A stretch of 64,000 nt of DNA from Streptomyces sp. NBC_01445 (GTDB lineage: Bacteria; Actinomycetota; Actinomycetes; Streptomycetales; Streptomycetaceae). The stretch is taken from the NCBI RefSeq assembly GCF_035918235.1, contig NZ_CP109485.1, positions 8,587,001 through 8,651,000 of the forward strand, read 5' to 3'. Made by a program: the position numbers and the translations under genes. The first letter of the stretch is position 1; every line of letters starts with the position of its first letter. This document shows, one piece after another, positions 33,936 through 42,314 of this stretch. The notes beneath the pieces were generated by a model, which saw nothing but the letters and a program-made list of their open reading frames with translations, was not told where the DNA came from and ran no database searches.

Positions 33936-35059
33936 TGGCGTTCATCTTCCTCTTCTGCCTCGGCGTGGCCGTGGCCTGGAAGTGGTATCAGCTGTCGAAG
34001 GCGCCGAGTGATCGACCTCTCCGGTCCGTCACCCTCTGTCTGACGTGTGCGGCCGCGTCGTACCCGGTCGCCATGCCCGGGGGAGCGACAGGCCTGGATA
34101 CGGTCGCCGGCGATGGCGCTGCAAAGGTCGCTCAGAATCTGCTGCTGCTCGCCACGGTGTACTTCCTGATGTGCTTCTACCTGTACGCGGCCGCGGACGA
34201 GCGCCGTGGCCGCCGCCGGGCGCGGGCCGAGGCCGCTCTCGTGCTCGTGGTCGGTACCGCCATCACGGCCGCCGCAGCAAGCGTCCCGCACCGCGAGCTG
34301 GCAGGCAGCTTCGCCACAACCGACATGACGGTGTGGCAAGTCGCCTTCTTCTACGCAGTGGCCGGCGTGTATCTGATGTACGCGCTGACGGTTGCCGGCC
34401 TGTGGACCCGCCGGTACGCACGCCTGTCCATGAGGCCGCACTCGACGGGCCTGTGGGCCGCCGGAGCGGGCATGGTCGGCATGGCGACCGCTTGTGCGAT
34501 GCGTGCCGTCATCGTCGCCGCGCGATGGCGCGGAGCGGCGGTCTCCGACTCGGTCTTCCTCTGCGTAGCGCTGATCCTCGTCTGCTCGAGCCTGCTGTTT
34601 GTCCTCGGCATCACCTATCCCGGCCTACGCACCCGCCTGTCGCTGTATCGGTTGTGGCTACGACATCGGCGCGAACACGCGCGCCTCGAACCGCTCTGGC
34701 TCTTGATGACCGAGGCCGCACCGCACGTGGTGCTCAAGACCGACTCACGTTCGCGCTGGGACCAGTGGCGGGCGCGGGGCGTCCACCGTCGGCATCACCG
34801 CCGGTTCGTCGAGTGCCGCGACGGCCTGGTCGAGATCAGCCCATACCTGGAATCGAATCCGCGCATCGATGCGGTCTCACCCGAGACGAACGTTGACCGG
34901 GTGGCGGAGCAACTCCGCGCAGCCGTGTACTCACGTCGGAGCGGGGTACCGACGAACGCAGCCACGCCCACGACGCCTACTCTGCCGGGCCCACCCAGCC
35001 GGGAAGCCGACATGCAAGAGCTCCTCGCCCTGTCCGACGCCCTGCGCTCCACCAACTGA
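33926..35059 (+). CDS. MAB_1171c-type (DUF6545) membrane protein
   Basis: This 377-residue protein has about seven predicted hydrophobic helices in its first 240 residues (for example VVAFIFLFCLGVAVAWKWYQ and SVFLCVALILVCSSLLFVLG), then a cytoplasmic C-terminal domain with HRREHARLEPLWLLMTEAAP and RRFVECRDGLVEISPY. The layout matches the actinobacterial MAB_1171c putative-transporter family. Transport has not been shown, and the C-terminal domain looks regulatory. It overlaps the metallopeptidase gene and is followed 27 bases later by an amidohydrolase. This arrangement suggests one functional unit. Confidence 0.75.
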   Translation: MAVVAFIFLFCLGVAVAWKWYQLSKAPSDRPLRSVTLCLTCAAASYPVAMPGGATGLDTVAGDGAAKVAQNLLLLATVYFLMCFYLYAAADERRGRRRARAEAALVLVVGTAITAAAASVPHRELAGSFATTDMTVWQVAFFYAVAGVYLMYALTVAGLWTRRYARLSMRPHSTGLWAAGAGMVGMATACAMRAVIVAARWRGAAVSDSVFLCVALILVCSSLLFVLGITYPGLRTRLSLYRLWLRHRREHARLEPLWLLMTEAAPHVVLKTDSRSRWDQWRARGVHRRHHRRFVECRDGLVEISPYLESNPRIDAVSPETNVDRVAEQLRAAVYSRRSGVPTNAATPTTPTLPGPPSREADMQELLALSDALRSTN

Positions 35060-35086
35060 CTTGCAACACAAGGAGAACCGCGTCAC

Positions 35087-36277
35087 ATGCTGATCACCGC
35101 CGCCCACGTTCTCGCCGGACCTGACCGGCAGCCGATCGCCGATGGCGCCGTCCTCGTACGCGATGGCGCGATCGCCGGTATCGGACCACGCGAAGAGGTC
35201 CAGCGCCACGCTCACCCCGACGAGCCGCGCCTTGCTTTCCCGGCCGGCACAGCGATGCCCGGCCTGATCGATGCTCACGTGCACCTTTGCTTCGACGCAG
35301 GCCCCGATCCCGTCGCCACTCTTGAGGAGCAGGACGACGAGGCCCTGTTCACGGCGATGCAGGCCCGAGCCGAGCAGCTGCTGCGCACGGGCATCACCAC
35401 CGCGCGCGACCTCGGTGACCGCAATGGCCTGGCCGTGCGCCTGGCGCAGTCTGTCGCCGACGGCCGCAGTGTCGGCCCGCGCGTCGTCTCGGCCACCACG
35501 CCCGTGACGCCTCCGGGGGGCCACTGCTGGTTCCTCGGAGGTGAGGTGTCCGGTGTCGACGAAGTACGCCGTCTCGTGCAGCGCAACGTGGCCGCCGGTG
35601 CCAAGGTCATCAAGGTCATGGAAACCGGCGGTGGGCTCACCAAGGGGGGCGCCAAGAGCTGGGAGACCCAGTTCTCCCGGGCCGAGCTGGACGCGCTCGT
35701 CGACGAGGCTCACCGCGCCGGACTGCCGGTCGCCGCGCACGCCCACGGCGTCGACGGCATCACCGCCGCGGTCGAGGCAGGCGTCGACACGATCGAGCAC
35801 TGCACCTGGATGACCGCCGACGGGTTCGAGGTCCTCGAGGACGTGCTCACCCAGATCATCGACAAGGGCATCTACGTCTGCCCGGCGGTCAGCCCGCACT
35901 GGCCGATGCTGCCGAAGTTCTTCGGCCCCGAACGCGCCGAGGCCATGTTCGACGCCGTACGGCGCATGGCCCAGGCCGGAGCCCGACTGATCGCGGGTAC
36001 GGACGCCGGGGTGCAGCGCGCCGGCTTCGACGGACTGCCCTCAAGCCTGCGTTTCTACGAGCACCTAGGGCTGCCCAACGAGCGCATCCTCGCGATGGCC
36101 ACCACGGACGCCGCCGGCGCGCTGGGGCTCGGCGACACCACGGGGCAGCTGACCCTCGGATACAGCGCCGATCTTCTGGTGGTGGAGGGCGACCCGCTTA
36201 CCGACCTCGACTCCCTGAAGTCGGTCAACGCGGTGATCGCGGCGGGACGACACCACCACCTGGACACCAACGGGTAA
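35087..36277 (+). CDS. amidohydrolase family protein (metal-dependent hydrolase)
   Basis: The 396-residue amidohydrolase-superfamily enzyme has the two-domain sandwich plus TIM-barrel layout: MPGLIDAHVHLCFD (metal ligands His64 and His66), a metal-bridging-lysine-type segment VIKVMETGG, LPVAAHAHGVDGI, GVDTIEHCTWM and IAGTDAGVQRAGFDG with the catalytic aspartate. It is closest in style to the prolidase/imidazolonepropionase-like branch that hydrolyses dipeptides or cyclic amides. It is the last gene of the operon with the metallopeptidase and MAB_1171c-type protein; a hairpin follows at 36301. Substrate is unknown. Confidence 0.85.
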   Translation: MLITAAHVLAGPDRQPIADGAVLVRDGAIAGIGPREEVQRHAHPDEPRLAFPAGTAMPGLIDAHVHLCFDAGPDPVATLEEQDDEALFTAMQARAEQLLRTGITTARDLGDRNGLAVRLAQSVADGRSVGPRVVSATTPVTPPGGHCWFLGGEVSGVDEVRRLVQRNVAAGAKVIKVMETGGGLTKGGAKSWETQFSRAELDALVDEAHRAGLPVAAHAHGVDGITAAVEAGVDTIEHCTWMTADGFEVLEDVLTQIIDKGIYVCPAVSPHWPMLPKFFGPERAEAMFDAVRRMAQAGARLIAGTDAGVQRAGFDGLPSSLRFYEHLGLPNERILAMATTDAAGALGLGDTTGQLTLGYSADLLVVEGDPLTDLDSLKSVNAVIAAGRHHHLDTNG

Positions 36278-36295
36278 CCGTACGAAGGAAGTTGT

Positions 36296-37180
36296 TCAGT
36301 GCCCGGGGCCGTCGGCTCCGGGCCTTTCCCTGTCGGCCATCTCCTCAACGACCTGGTTCAGGAACGACAGAAGCTCGTCCGACATCCCCTCCGGCCCGAG
36401 CCCTCGCGCCGCTACGCGCCCCACCGCGCCGGTCCTGACGGCGGCGAGCAGCCGCAGCCCTTCCACGACCTGCCGGGCCACGGTGTCGTCCGGCTGGAAG
36501 AACAGGGGGGAGACGTCGAAGACTTCGGCCAGGCCGGATGCGACGAGCGGCGGCAGTTCGGCGTCGTCGCCCGTTCTCAAGTCGCGCACACCGGTCTCCG
36601 TGATGACCTGGCCACCGGCGTGCTCATTGACCGCGCGGGCGATCTCGGCGTCCGACGGGGGAGTCTGAGCGCCGGGATATGAATGCTCCAGCAGGTAGGT
36701 GATTTTCTCGGCCACCGATCGGGGCACCGACGATCCACCGGATGCCGCCGGTACCTCGATGCCGAAGGAGCGCTCCTGCGCCGCCAGGAGCTCCTCGACG
36801 GGCACGCCGTAGGCCTTCGCCAGCGGCTCCTGGAACTTCGGACTCAGGCGACGCTTACCGCGCTCGGCATTGGCGACCGGGCCTGAGCTCTTGGTGCCGA
36901 TGAGCTCTCGCGTCTGGTACTGGCTGTAGCCGGCATCGCAGCGCAGATCGGCCAGGTCGGGCTGCTCGCCTGAGGGGCGGGGGAACAGGTCGTCCAGCGG
37001 GAGGCCGAAGAATCTGGCCAGGAGGGGCAGCTTCTCACCGTCGGGTGTCGAGGAGCCCAGCTCCCAGCTGGCCACGGTCGAGTCACCCACACCGACCGCG
37101 TCCCCGAGATCGCTCTGCGTGATGTCGCGTGCGCGGCGCAGGGCGCGAACTCGGTCGCGATCGAAGCGACGAGGGGCCAT
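36296..37180 (-). CDS. multi-domain XRE regulator with tandem helix-turn-helix
   Basis: The 294-residue protein has two consecutive Cro/CI-type helix-turn-helix domains: RRARDITQSDLGDAVGVGDS (about 17-36) and CDAGYSQYQTRELIGTKSSG (about 80-100). A third EspR-like segment follows, with PSDAEIARAVNEHAGGQVIT and ASGLAEVFDVSPLFF. Similar proteins in Streptomyces mobile elements act as regulators of transfer or nearby toxin-like genes. ATG 37180 has GGGAGAG eight bases upstream; TTG 37210 is the only longer choice. Its promoter contains a 20-bp imperfect direct repeat (37222-37277), a likely autoregulatory site. It is convergent with the amidohydrolase. Confidence 0.82.
   Translation of the reverse strand: MAPRRFDRDRVRALRRARDITQSDLGDAVGVGDSTVASWELGSSTPDGEKLPLLARFFGLPLDDLFPRPSGEQPDLADLRCDAGYSQYQTRELIGTKSSGPVANAERGKRRLSPKFQEPLAKAYGVPVEELLAAQERSFGIEVPAASGGSSVPRSVAEKITYLLEHSYPGAQTPPSDAEIARAVNEHAGGQVITETGVRDLRTGDDAELPPLVASGLAEVFDVSPLFFQPDDTVARQVVEGLRLLAAVRTGAVGRVAARGLGPEGMSDELLSFLNQVVEEMADRERPGADGPGH
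36301..36323 (+). terminator. hairpin after amidohydrolase gene
   Basis: GCCCGGGGCCG and CGGCTCCGGGC pair with one mismatch around a short loop and are followed by CTTTCCC. It lies within the last codons of the convergent regulator. Confidence 0.55.
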
Positions 37181-37221
37181 CTGGCGGCTCTCCCGATCCT
37201 GGTTTCCCAAATCCCGAAAAC

Positions 37222-37277
37222 TTCAGCTTGTTGATTCGATGCTCAAACCGGGATAGATTCAGTTTGGCGAATCGAGG
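37222..37277. repeat. 20-bp imperfect direct repeat, candidate operator
   Basis: Two copies, at 37222-37241 and 37258-37277, match in 15 of 20 positions (TTCAG-TTG--GA-TCGA-G) with a 36-base period. They sit directly upstream of the tandem-HTH regulator start. Confidence 0.5.
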
Positions 37278-37312
37278 TGTCCAACGTACACCTCCTCCGC
37301 TCCTGCGCTCAT

Positions 37313-37355
37313 GTCGACCTGCGTGTCCCGCGGGCGGCAGGACACGCAGGTCGAC
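37313..37355. repeat. 16-bp perfect inverted repeat with 11-base loop
   Basis: GTCGACCTGCGTGTCC pairs with GGACACGCAGGTCGAC. It is far from any upstream gene end on the plus strand and precedes the replication-type genes. It could be a terminator facing the regulator promoter, or a structural element of an origin or recombination site. Confidence 0.5.
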
Positions 37356-37681
37356 TGCTCGCCATGCGTCGGCGATGACGAGTAGGCGTCGAAGTGAGGT
37401 CATGGACGCGGTCCGCTGGATCGCCGAAGGCTTCATGCATCCGTTGCTGATCCCTCGGGGACAGCGCCGACCTGAAGAGCAACTCATAGGAGCTGTTTGG
37501 GAGTTACCACACGCCAGAGACGGCGCCCCTACCAGGGGAAACGAAACCGGCGCCCAGAAGTTCGCAGCTTCCGGACGCCGAGACCACACCCCGAGGGGGC
37601 GGCTTCATAACTGGAGCGGGTCGGCTGGCCTTTTCGACGAGAACGGCCGTCCCACTTCATCTACGAGTGAGGAATTCTCGC

Positions 37682-38038
37682 ATGTCCCAGCACAGCCGCG
37701 AAAGACCGGCAGACCCTCGTGCTTCCGCCGGCAGCCCAGCCGCCGGCAATCGCCGCATCCGGCTGACGCGCTGCCTCGCAGAGATCATCCCGAACGCCCG
37801 CACTATCCGGGTCACGCTCCAAGCACCGGCACGGACCTGGCCAAGCCCCTACGCAACCGCCTACGACGCAACAGGGCGACGGCTCACGCTCAACCAGGCC
37901 CAAGCCCGAACGGCCGCCCGCTGGATCATCCGTGCCTGCCCCGAGGCCGAGTGGCGCCACGAGCAAGTACTCGACCTGGCAAGCGGATCGATCACCAACG
38001 CCGCAGCCACTGCGTACTCGATGGACGGAGCACGCTGA
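37682..38038 (+). CDS. small conserved hypothetical protein of plasmid-type operon
   Basis: The 118-residue basic protein has IRLTRCLAEIIPNARTIRVT, TAYDATGRRLTLNQAQARTA and ARWIIRACPEAEWRHEQVLD. It looks like a small alpha/beta protein and is not recognised beyond resembling hypothetical proteins that precede replication genes in Streptomyces elements. ATG 37682 follows GAGGAA. The stop overlaps the next start (ATGA at 38038), so it is first in the replication-like operon. Confidence 0.65.
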   Translation: MSQHSRERPADPRASAGSPAAGNRRIRLTRCLAEIIPNARTIRVTLQAPARTWPSPYATAYDATGRRLTLNQAQARTAARWIIRACPEAEWRHEQVLDLASGSITNAAATAYSMDGAR

Positions 38039-38982
38039 TGGCCCGCATCCGCACCATCAAGCCCGAAGCCTTCGCGTCCGAATCTCTCGCTGCGGTCTCT
38101 CTGACCGCCGAACGGACCTTCTTCGGCCTCCTCACCCAAGCCGACGACCGCGGCCGCTTCCGCGACCAACCTGCCGTCATCGCCGGCCTGCTGTGGTCCC
38201 TGCGACCGGGCCATGGGCCCATGGGGGTCGAGGACGACCTCATCCAACTCGCCGCCGAAGACCTCATCTGCCGCTACACAGGTGACGACGGCAAGGCCTA
38301 CCTCCACGTCGTCACTTGGTCCCGGCATCAGCGGATCAACCGGCCCAGCGGCGTACGCACCCCCACTTGCCCACATCACGACCAGAAGCCCGCCGACCGG
38401 GCCGAGGACGCGAACACGCGACGAGCGCTCACGGAGGACTCACTGACGGCTCACGACGCTGACAAGCGACTCCCACCCCACCCTGCGGACGCGCCTGAAC
38501 GCCTCGAAATAGCAGGCCAGAGAGTTGTATCGGGGGGCTCTGCCCAACCTCAGGCACAGCTCACTGAGCCCTCGGTGAACCCTCACACTCCGGATCTAGG
38601 ACCTAGGAACCTGGATCTAGGAACTACTTCCCCTTCGGGGAGCGCAAGCGCTCCCGCGTCCCAGCACCTATCCGCCCAACAGCTCATTGCCGAATACACC
38701 GCTGCCTGCACACACCGCCCACCCAGCGGAGTCCTGGGACATCTGGGCCGGGAGACGGTCAAACTCCTCTCGGAAGGCATCACCCCGGCCCACATCCGCT
38801 CGGGGCTGAGCCTGCACCGGGCCAAGGGCCTGCACCCCAGCACCCTGCCGAGCCTCGTCCACGAAGCGATGAATGCCTCCCGGACCAACTTGGACCGGCC
38901 GGACTCCCGACCTAATGTGCCCGCCCATCGGGCCTGGGCCAACCCCGCCGACCCTGCCGCCGCCTACGCCGAGGAGCTGTGA
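38038..38982 (+). CDS. phage/plasmid replication initiation-like protein
   Basis: The 314-residue protein begins MARIRTIKPEAFASESLAAV and continues TAERTFFGLLTQADDRGRFR, DQPAVIAGLLW and YLHVVTWSRHQRINRPSG. This N-terminal domain is shared with actinophage and plasmid replisome organiser/initiator proteins. The middle (about 120-215) is low-complexity, and a C-terminal helical region (LIAEYTAACTHRPPSGVLGH) resembles the helicase-loader interaction part. It overlaps the DnaC-like gene, a pairing typical of phage replication modules. A replicative role is inferred. Confidence 0.7.
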   Translation: MARIRTIKPEAFASESLAAVSLTAERTFFGLLTQADDRGRFRDQPAVIAGLLWSLRPGHGPMGVEDDLIQLAAEDLICRYTGDDGKAYLHVVTWSRHQRINRPSGVRTPTCPHHDQKPADRAEDANTRRALTEDSLTAHDADKRLPPHPADAPERLEIAGQRVVSGGSAQPQAQLTEPSVNPHTPDLGPRNLDLGTTSPSGSASAPASQHLSAQQLIAEYTAACTHRPPSGVLGHLGRETVKLLSEGITPAHIRSGLSLHRAKGLHPSTLPSLVHEAMNASRTNLDRPDSRPNVPAHRAWANPADPAAAYAEEL

Positions 38983-39695
38983 TGCGCGACCACGACGCTC
39001 AGCCCGTCGGCGGCCTAGCCCGACGCCTCGCGGGCATCCTCGCGGCTCGCGGCCAGGACCCCACAGCACAACCCTCCTACGAACCAGAACGGCTACCCGC
39101 CCTCGAACTGGGCGAGGCCCGCATCCCCGCCCGCTACCAGAGGGCCGTCGCTGATCACCCCGCCGTCGCCGCCTGGGTGCGCGAGGTCGCCGACGGTGGA
39201 CGCCCCGGCCCCCAAGGCGCCCCGGGACTCGCCGAAGGCCGATCACTCCTGATCGTCGGCACCACCGGCACCGGCAAGACCCATCAGGCCTACGGAGCGG
39301 TGCGCTCGCTCCTGATCGCCGGAGTCCGACTGCGCTGGAAAGCGATCACCGCCGCCGACCTCTACGCCGAACTGCGCCCAAGGCCCGGACACGACGGCGA
39401 ACGGGAACTGATGGACCTGGCCCGCTGCCCCCTGCTGATCATCGACGACCTCGGCGCTGCCAAGTACAGCGAATGGACCGAGGAGATCACGATGCGGCTC
39501 ATCAACCGCCGCTACAACGCGATGCTCCCGACCCTGATCACCACCAACCTCGGCATGGCCGATCTACGCACACACATCGGCGACCGCGTCGCCTCCCGCC
39601 TGACCGAGATGACCGACCGCGTCATCCTCGACGGCCCCGACCGTAGACGCGCCCTCGCCGCCGAGCGCCACGCCTCAGCGGCAGCCCGTACCTGA
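38982..39695 (+). CDS. DnaC/IstB-like ATPase (helicase loader type)
   Basis: The 237-residue AAA+ ATPase has the Walker A motif GTTGTGKT (93-100), Walker B LLIIDDLGAAKYSEWTEE, sensor-type LITTNL, and the DRVASRLTEMTDRVILDG element with an arginine finger region, as in DnaC/DnaI loaders. No transposase lies alongside, so a helicase-loading role with the upstream initiator is favoured over an IstB role. ATG 38982 follows GAGGAGC and overlaps the previous stop. Confidence 0.82.
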   Translation: MRDHDAQPVGGLARRLAGILAARGQDPTAQPSYEPERLPALELGEARIPARYQRAVADHPAVAAWVREVADGGRPGPQGAPGLAEGRSLLIVGTTGTGKTHQAYGAVRSLLIAGVRLRWKAITAADLYAELRPRPGHDGERELMDLARCPLLIIDDLGAAKYSEWTEEITMRLINRRYNAMLPTLITTNLGMADLRTHIGDRVASRLTEMTDRVILDGPDRRRALAAERHASAAART

Positions 39696-39781
39696 CCGCA
39701 CGGATCCACGTCACCCCCCGCACCCTGCACCACCCCCTGGCCACCCCTGCCCAAAGGCGCCCAGGGGAGACGGAGACACCC

Positions 39782-40387
39782 ATGCACAACACCACCAGCA
39801 GTAACTCGCAGCACCGCGCACTTGGCAATCACGCCTGGCGCGACCGCGCAGCATGCCGCTCGACTCCCCACCACCAGATCGACCCCGACCTCTTCTTCCC
39901 CGAACCCGACGAACTGGACCGCATCCACCAGGCCAAGGCACTCTGCGCCCAGTGCCCCGTCCGCCAAGGCTGCCTTGACGCGGCCCTCGACAACGGCGAC
40001 ACCGTCGGCATCCGAGGCGGCATGACCGAAGAGGAACGGGAACCGCTGCACAAGAAGACGGAGTTCCGACTCGACTACAGCCGAGTCAACGACGCATTGG
40101 CCGGCCGCGACATCTTCCTCTCCCGAGCCGAACGCCGCGCCGTCGCGCGTGCCGCCTACCAGGCCGACATCCCCGCGGACCGGCTCGCCACCATGCTCAA
40201 GATCAGCGATGAGCACGCCAAGAAGCTCTACCGCCGCACCCGGCGCGAAATCCGCAACCGTGCCGCAGAACAGCAGCAAGCGACGGAGCACAACGGGGCA
40301 GTGATCCCCCTCGGCAACACCCGCAAGGCGCCGCATAACCCGCAGCGCAAAGCCCCCGCACACGGCACACGCCAGAGCGCCGCATGA
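39782..40387 (+). CDS. WhiB-family iron-sulfur regulator
   Basis: This WhiB-like protein of 201 residues has the four cluster cysteines Cys25, Cys55, Cys58 and Cys64 (DRAAC; LCAQCPVRQGC) and the G-I-R-G-G turn (76-80), where typical WhiB proteins have G[I/V]WGG. The C-terminal half (about 100-165) looks like a second helical DNA-binding region (IPADRLATMLKISDEHAKKL). WhiB-like genes are recurrent in Streptomyces plasmids and phages. It is coupled to the next gene by an ATGA overlap. Confidence 0.88.
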   Translation: MHNTTSSNSQHRALGNHAWRDRAACRSTPHHQIDPDLFFPEPDELDRIHQAKALCAQCPVRQGCLDAALDNGDTVGIRGGMTEEEREPLHKKTEFRLDYSRVNDALAGRDIFLSRAERRAVARAAYQADIPADRLATMLKISDEHAKKLYRRTRREIRNRAAEQQQATEHNGAVIPLGNTRKAPHNPQRKAPAHGTRQSAA

Positions 40388-41382
40388 GCCACTCGACGCC
40401 GACACCGGCCCACATCAACTCATGGGACCGAGCCGCCATCGTCGCCCTCGGCGGCGCCGGATGCGCACTCTCCTACGACGCCCTCCAACAGATGGCCACC
40501 GCCATCCACATCCGAGGCTTCCTGACCTTCGTCTTTCCCCTGGTCATCGACGGCTTCATCGCCTACGGAGTACGCGCACTCCTCGTCCTGCGCACCGCAC
40601 CCCTCGCCGCCCGCTGCTATGTCTGGCTGCTCTTCGCAACAGCGACCGCCGCCAGCATCTGGGCCAACGCACTGCACGCAGTACGCCTCAACGAACAACA
40701 GCCCGAGCGCACCGGCCTCCGGCTCGGCGACGTCACCGTCGGGGTGTTGTCCACCCTGGCCCCACTCGCCCTGGCCGGAGCCGTCCACCTGTACATCCTC
40801 ATCGCCCGCCGAATAACCGAAGCAGCTGTGACCGGGACAATGGACAACCAGAGTGACCGGAGCGGGCGGGACGGCGCTGCTGACCCGGACACCGTCGCGA
40901 TAGCCACCGGCCACGTACTCGCAGACAACGTCCGTCGGCCGACCGTCCAGTCATCGGCCACAGAAGTGTCCCTGGCGACCAACACGGTCACAGCGTCGGC
41001 CGAAGCCTCCGGACACTCGCGGGTCGGCCCGGAACCCGAACGCCATGACCGCGCTGCCGACCTGGACGGACAGTCGGTCACCAGACCTCGGCTGGCAACC
41101 GTCCTTCCCCAGGCGAAAGCGCCAGAGGCCGTCGGGGACACCATCCGCGCTCGCCGCCCGGACAGCCGTGACCAGAAGCCAACGGCGGTCACCGACGACC
41201 AACTCCTCGACATCGCCCGCACCGCGGTCAGCGACTCCGGACGCGTGACCCGGAAGGTCGTCGGCGACGCCATCCGAAGCCGAAACCTCGGTCTGGGCAA
41301 CGACCGGCTCACCGACCTCATGCGCCTCCTGCGCGAAGAACGTGACAAGGCCCAGCAACAGGTCAGCGAATCGGTCAACTGA
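40384..41382 (+). CDS. DUF2637 membrane protein (plasmid spread-protein-like)
   Basis: The 332-residue protein has four hydrophobic helices in the first 150 residues (AAIVALGGAGCALSYDALQQ, FVFPLVIDGFIAYGVRALL, VWLLFATATAASIWANALHA, LAPLALAGAVHLYILIARR), which form the DUF2637 domain. A long hydrophilic cytoplasmic tail ends in a small winged-helix-like region (TDDQLLDIARTAVSDSGRVT). DUF2637 proteins accompany transfer and spread genes in actinomycete mobile elements. The exact role is unknown. Confidence 0.75.
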   Translation: MSHSTPTPAHINSWDRAAIVALGGAGCALSYDALQQMATAIHIRGFLTFVFPLVIDGFIAYGVRALLVLRTAPLAARCYVWLLFATATAASIWANALHAVRLNEQQPERTGLRLGDVTVGVLSTLAPLALAGAVHLYILIARRITEAAVTGTMDNQSDRSGRDGAADPDTVAIATGHVLADNVRRPTVQSSATEVSLATNTVTASAEASGHSRVGPEPERHDRAADLDGQSVTRPRLATVLPQAKAPEAVGDTIRARRPDSRDQKPTAVTDDQLLDIARTAVSDSGRVTRKVVGDAIRSRNLGLGNDRLTDLMRLLREERDKAQQQVSESVN

Positions 41383-41466
41383 CCGGACACCTTCTCTCCG
41401 GCGGGTGCCCAGAACCGCCACCGAGCCGGGCACCCGCCCCTGCACACGAAACGGGAGGCAGCACGA

Positions 41467-41691
41467 ATGCGCCCAACTCCAACCACCCGCCTCGAAGCCG
41501 ACACGTGGATCGCCGTACTCATCAGGTACGGGCACCTGCACAGCGCAGAACCCGGACCCGACGAGACCTGGATCGTGAAGCGCACACCCGCGAGCACGCC
41601 TCAGACCCTTCACCACCCCGTTCTGGCCCTCGACTTCGTCGCTGACGTCCTGCGCGACGCACACCGCGACGCCTCCGGCCTTCGCCGATGA
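41467..41691 (+). CDS. small hypothetical protein upstream of mobC
   Basis: The 74-residue product has TRLEADTWIAVLIRYGHLHS, DETWIVKRTPAST and PVLALDFVADVLRDAHRD. ATG 41467 has GGGAGG eight bases upstream, and the stop overlaps the next ATG (ATGA at 41688). No family was recognised. Codon use and coupling support it being real. Confidence 0.6.
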   Translation: MRPTPTTRLEADTWIAVLIRYGHLHSAEPGPDETWIVKRTPASTPQTLHHPVLALDFVADVLRDAHRDASGLRR

Positions 41692-42311
41692 CCCTTCCCG
41701 ACTCGACTCCGACCCGCCTGGCCTCGGGGGAGGTCCATTGCCCGTACCGAGGCCGAGCAAGCTGTAGCTTCCGTAACTCCTCCGCTGCCACGGGCTGCGG
41801 AGGAGTTACGGAAGCGCATGCCCCCACCCTTGAAGGGGAGGGAGAGGCCCGGCACCAGGGGGTGCAGGGCTGCGGGGCTGCGACCGAGGGTGGACCGCAG
41901 CCTGCGGGAGAAGCCGACCCGGCCGCCGCGACGCGTGCGCGACCCCGACTGCGACAAAGCGTGCCCCGCGACCAAATCCGCAGCATCCGCCTGACCCGCG
42001 ACGAACTCGACCTCGTCCACCACGCCGCCGAATCCGTCGGCCTGAAGACGGCCGGATTCCTCGCAGACTCCGCGGTCGCGGTCGCCCAGGCCCAAGACAG
42101 TCCGAAAGTCTGGCTGTTGGACCAGCGCCGCCAAGTCGAGGAACTGATGGCCGCGAGCACCCAGCTCGCCCGCGCCGGCAACACCCTCAACCAGGTCGCC
42201 CGCATCCTCAATTCCGGAGGCCACGTCGAATACGCAGGCGAGGCGGTCGCGCGCGTCCTGCGGGCCGCGGCCCGTATTGAGGCTGCGGCTATCGAACTGG
42301 CCAGGCGGTGA
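41688..42311 (+). CDS. mobC: MobC-like relaxosome protein
   Basis: The C-terminal 115 residues match the MobC mobilization family: IRSIRLTRDELDLVHHAAES, VGLKTAGFLADSAV and the signature ARAGNTLNQVARILNSGG. MobC helps the relaxase melt and nick oriT. The first 85 or so residues have no family likeness and run across a 19-bp inverted repeat (41767-41815), so the true start may be further in (for example GTG 41862). Its end lies 3 bases before the relaxase GTG, so they are co-translated. Confidence 0.75.
   Translation: MTLPDSTPTRLASGEVHCPYRGRASCSFRNSSAATGCGGVTEAHAPTLEGEGEARHQGVQGCGAATEGGPQPAGEADPAAATRARPRLRQSVPRDQIRSIRLTRDELDLVHHAAESVGLKTAGFLADSAVAVAQAQDSPKVWLLDQRRQVEELMAASTQLARAGNTLNQVARILNSGGHVEYAGEAVARVLRAAARIEAAAIELARR
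41767..41815. other. oriT: candidate oriT: 19-bp perfect inverted repeat
   Basis: GCTTCCGTAACTCCTCCGC and its exact reverse complement flank an 11-base loop, just upstream of the MobC and relaxase coding parts. A long dyad beside mob genes is the usual oriT layout. The nick site is not determined. Confidence 0.55.
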
Positions 42312-42314
42312 ACC

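Larger units (their letters stand above)
37181..37681. other. 500-bp regulatory/origin-like region without genes
   Basis: This divergent region separates the tandem-HTH regulator from the replication-like operon. It holds the direct repeat at 37222-37277, the long hairpin at 37313-37355, and no convincing coding frame. Long open frames through it have poor codon structure. Confidence 0.5.

Noticed and set aside
37129..38982. 617-codon forward frame containing the replication-like protein
   Set aside because: Only the part from 38038 matches the family. The upstream part crosses a promoter region, a hairpin and another better-supported gene in a different frame.
38979..39695. IstB reading of the DnaC-like ATPase
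   Set aside because: No istA or IS ends are adjacent, and it overlaps a phage-type replication initiator; helicase-loader role preferred.
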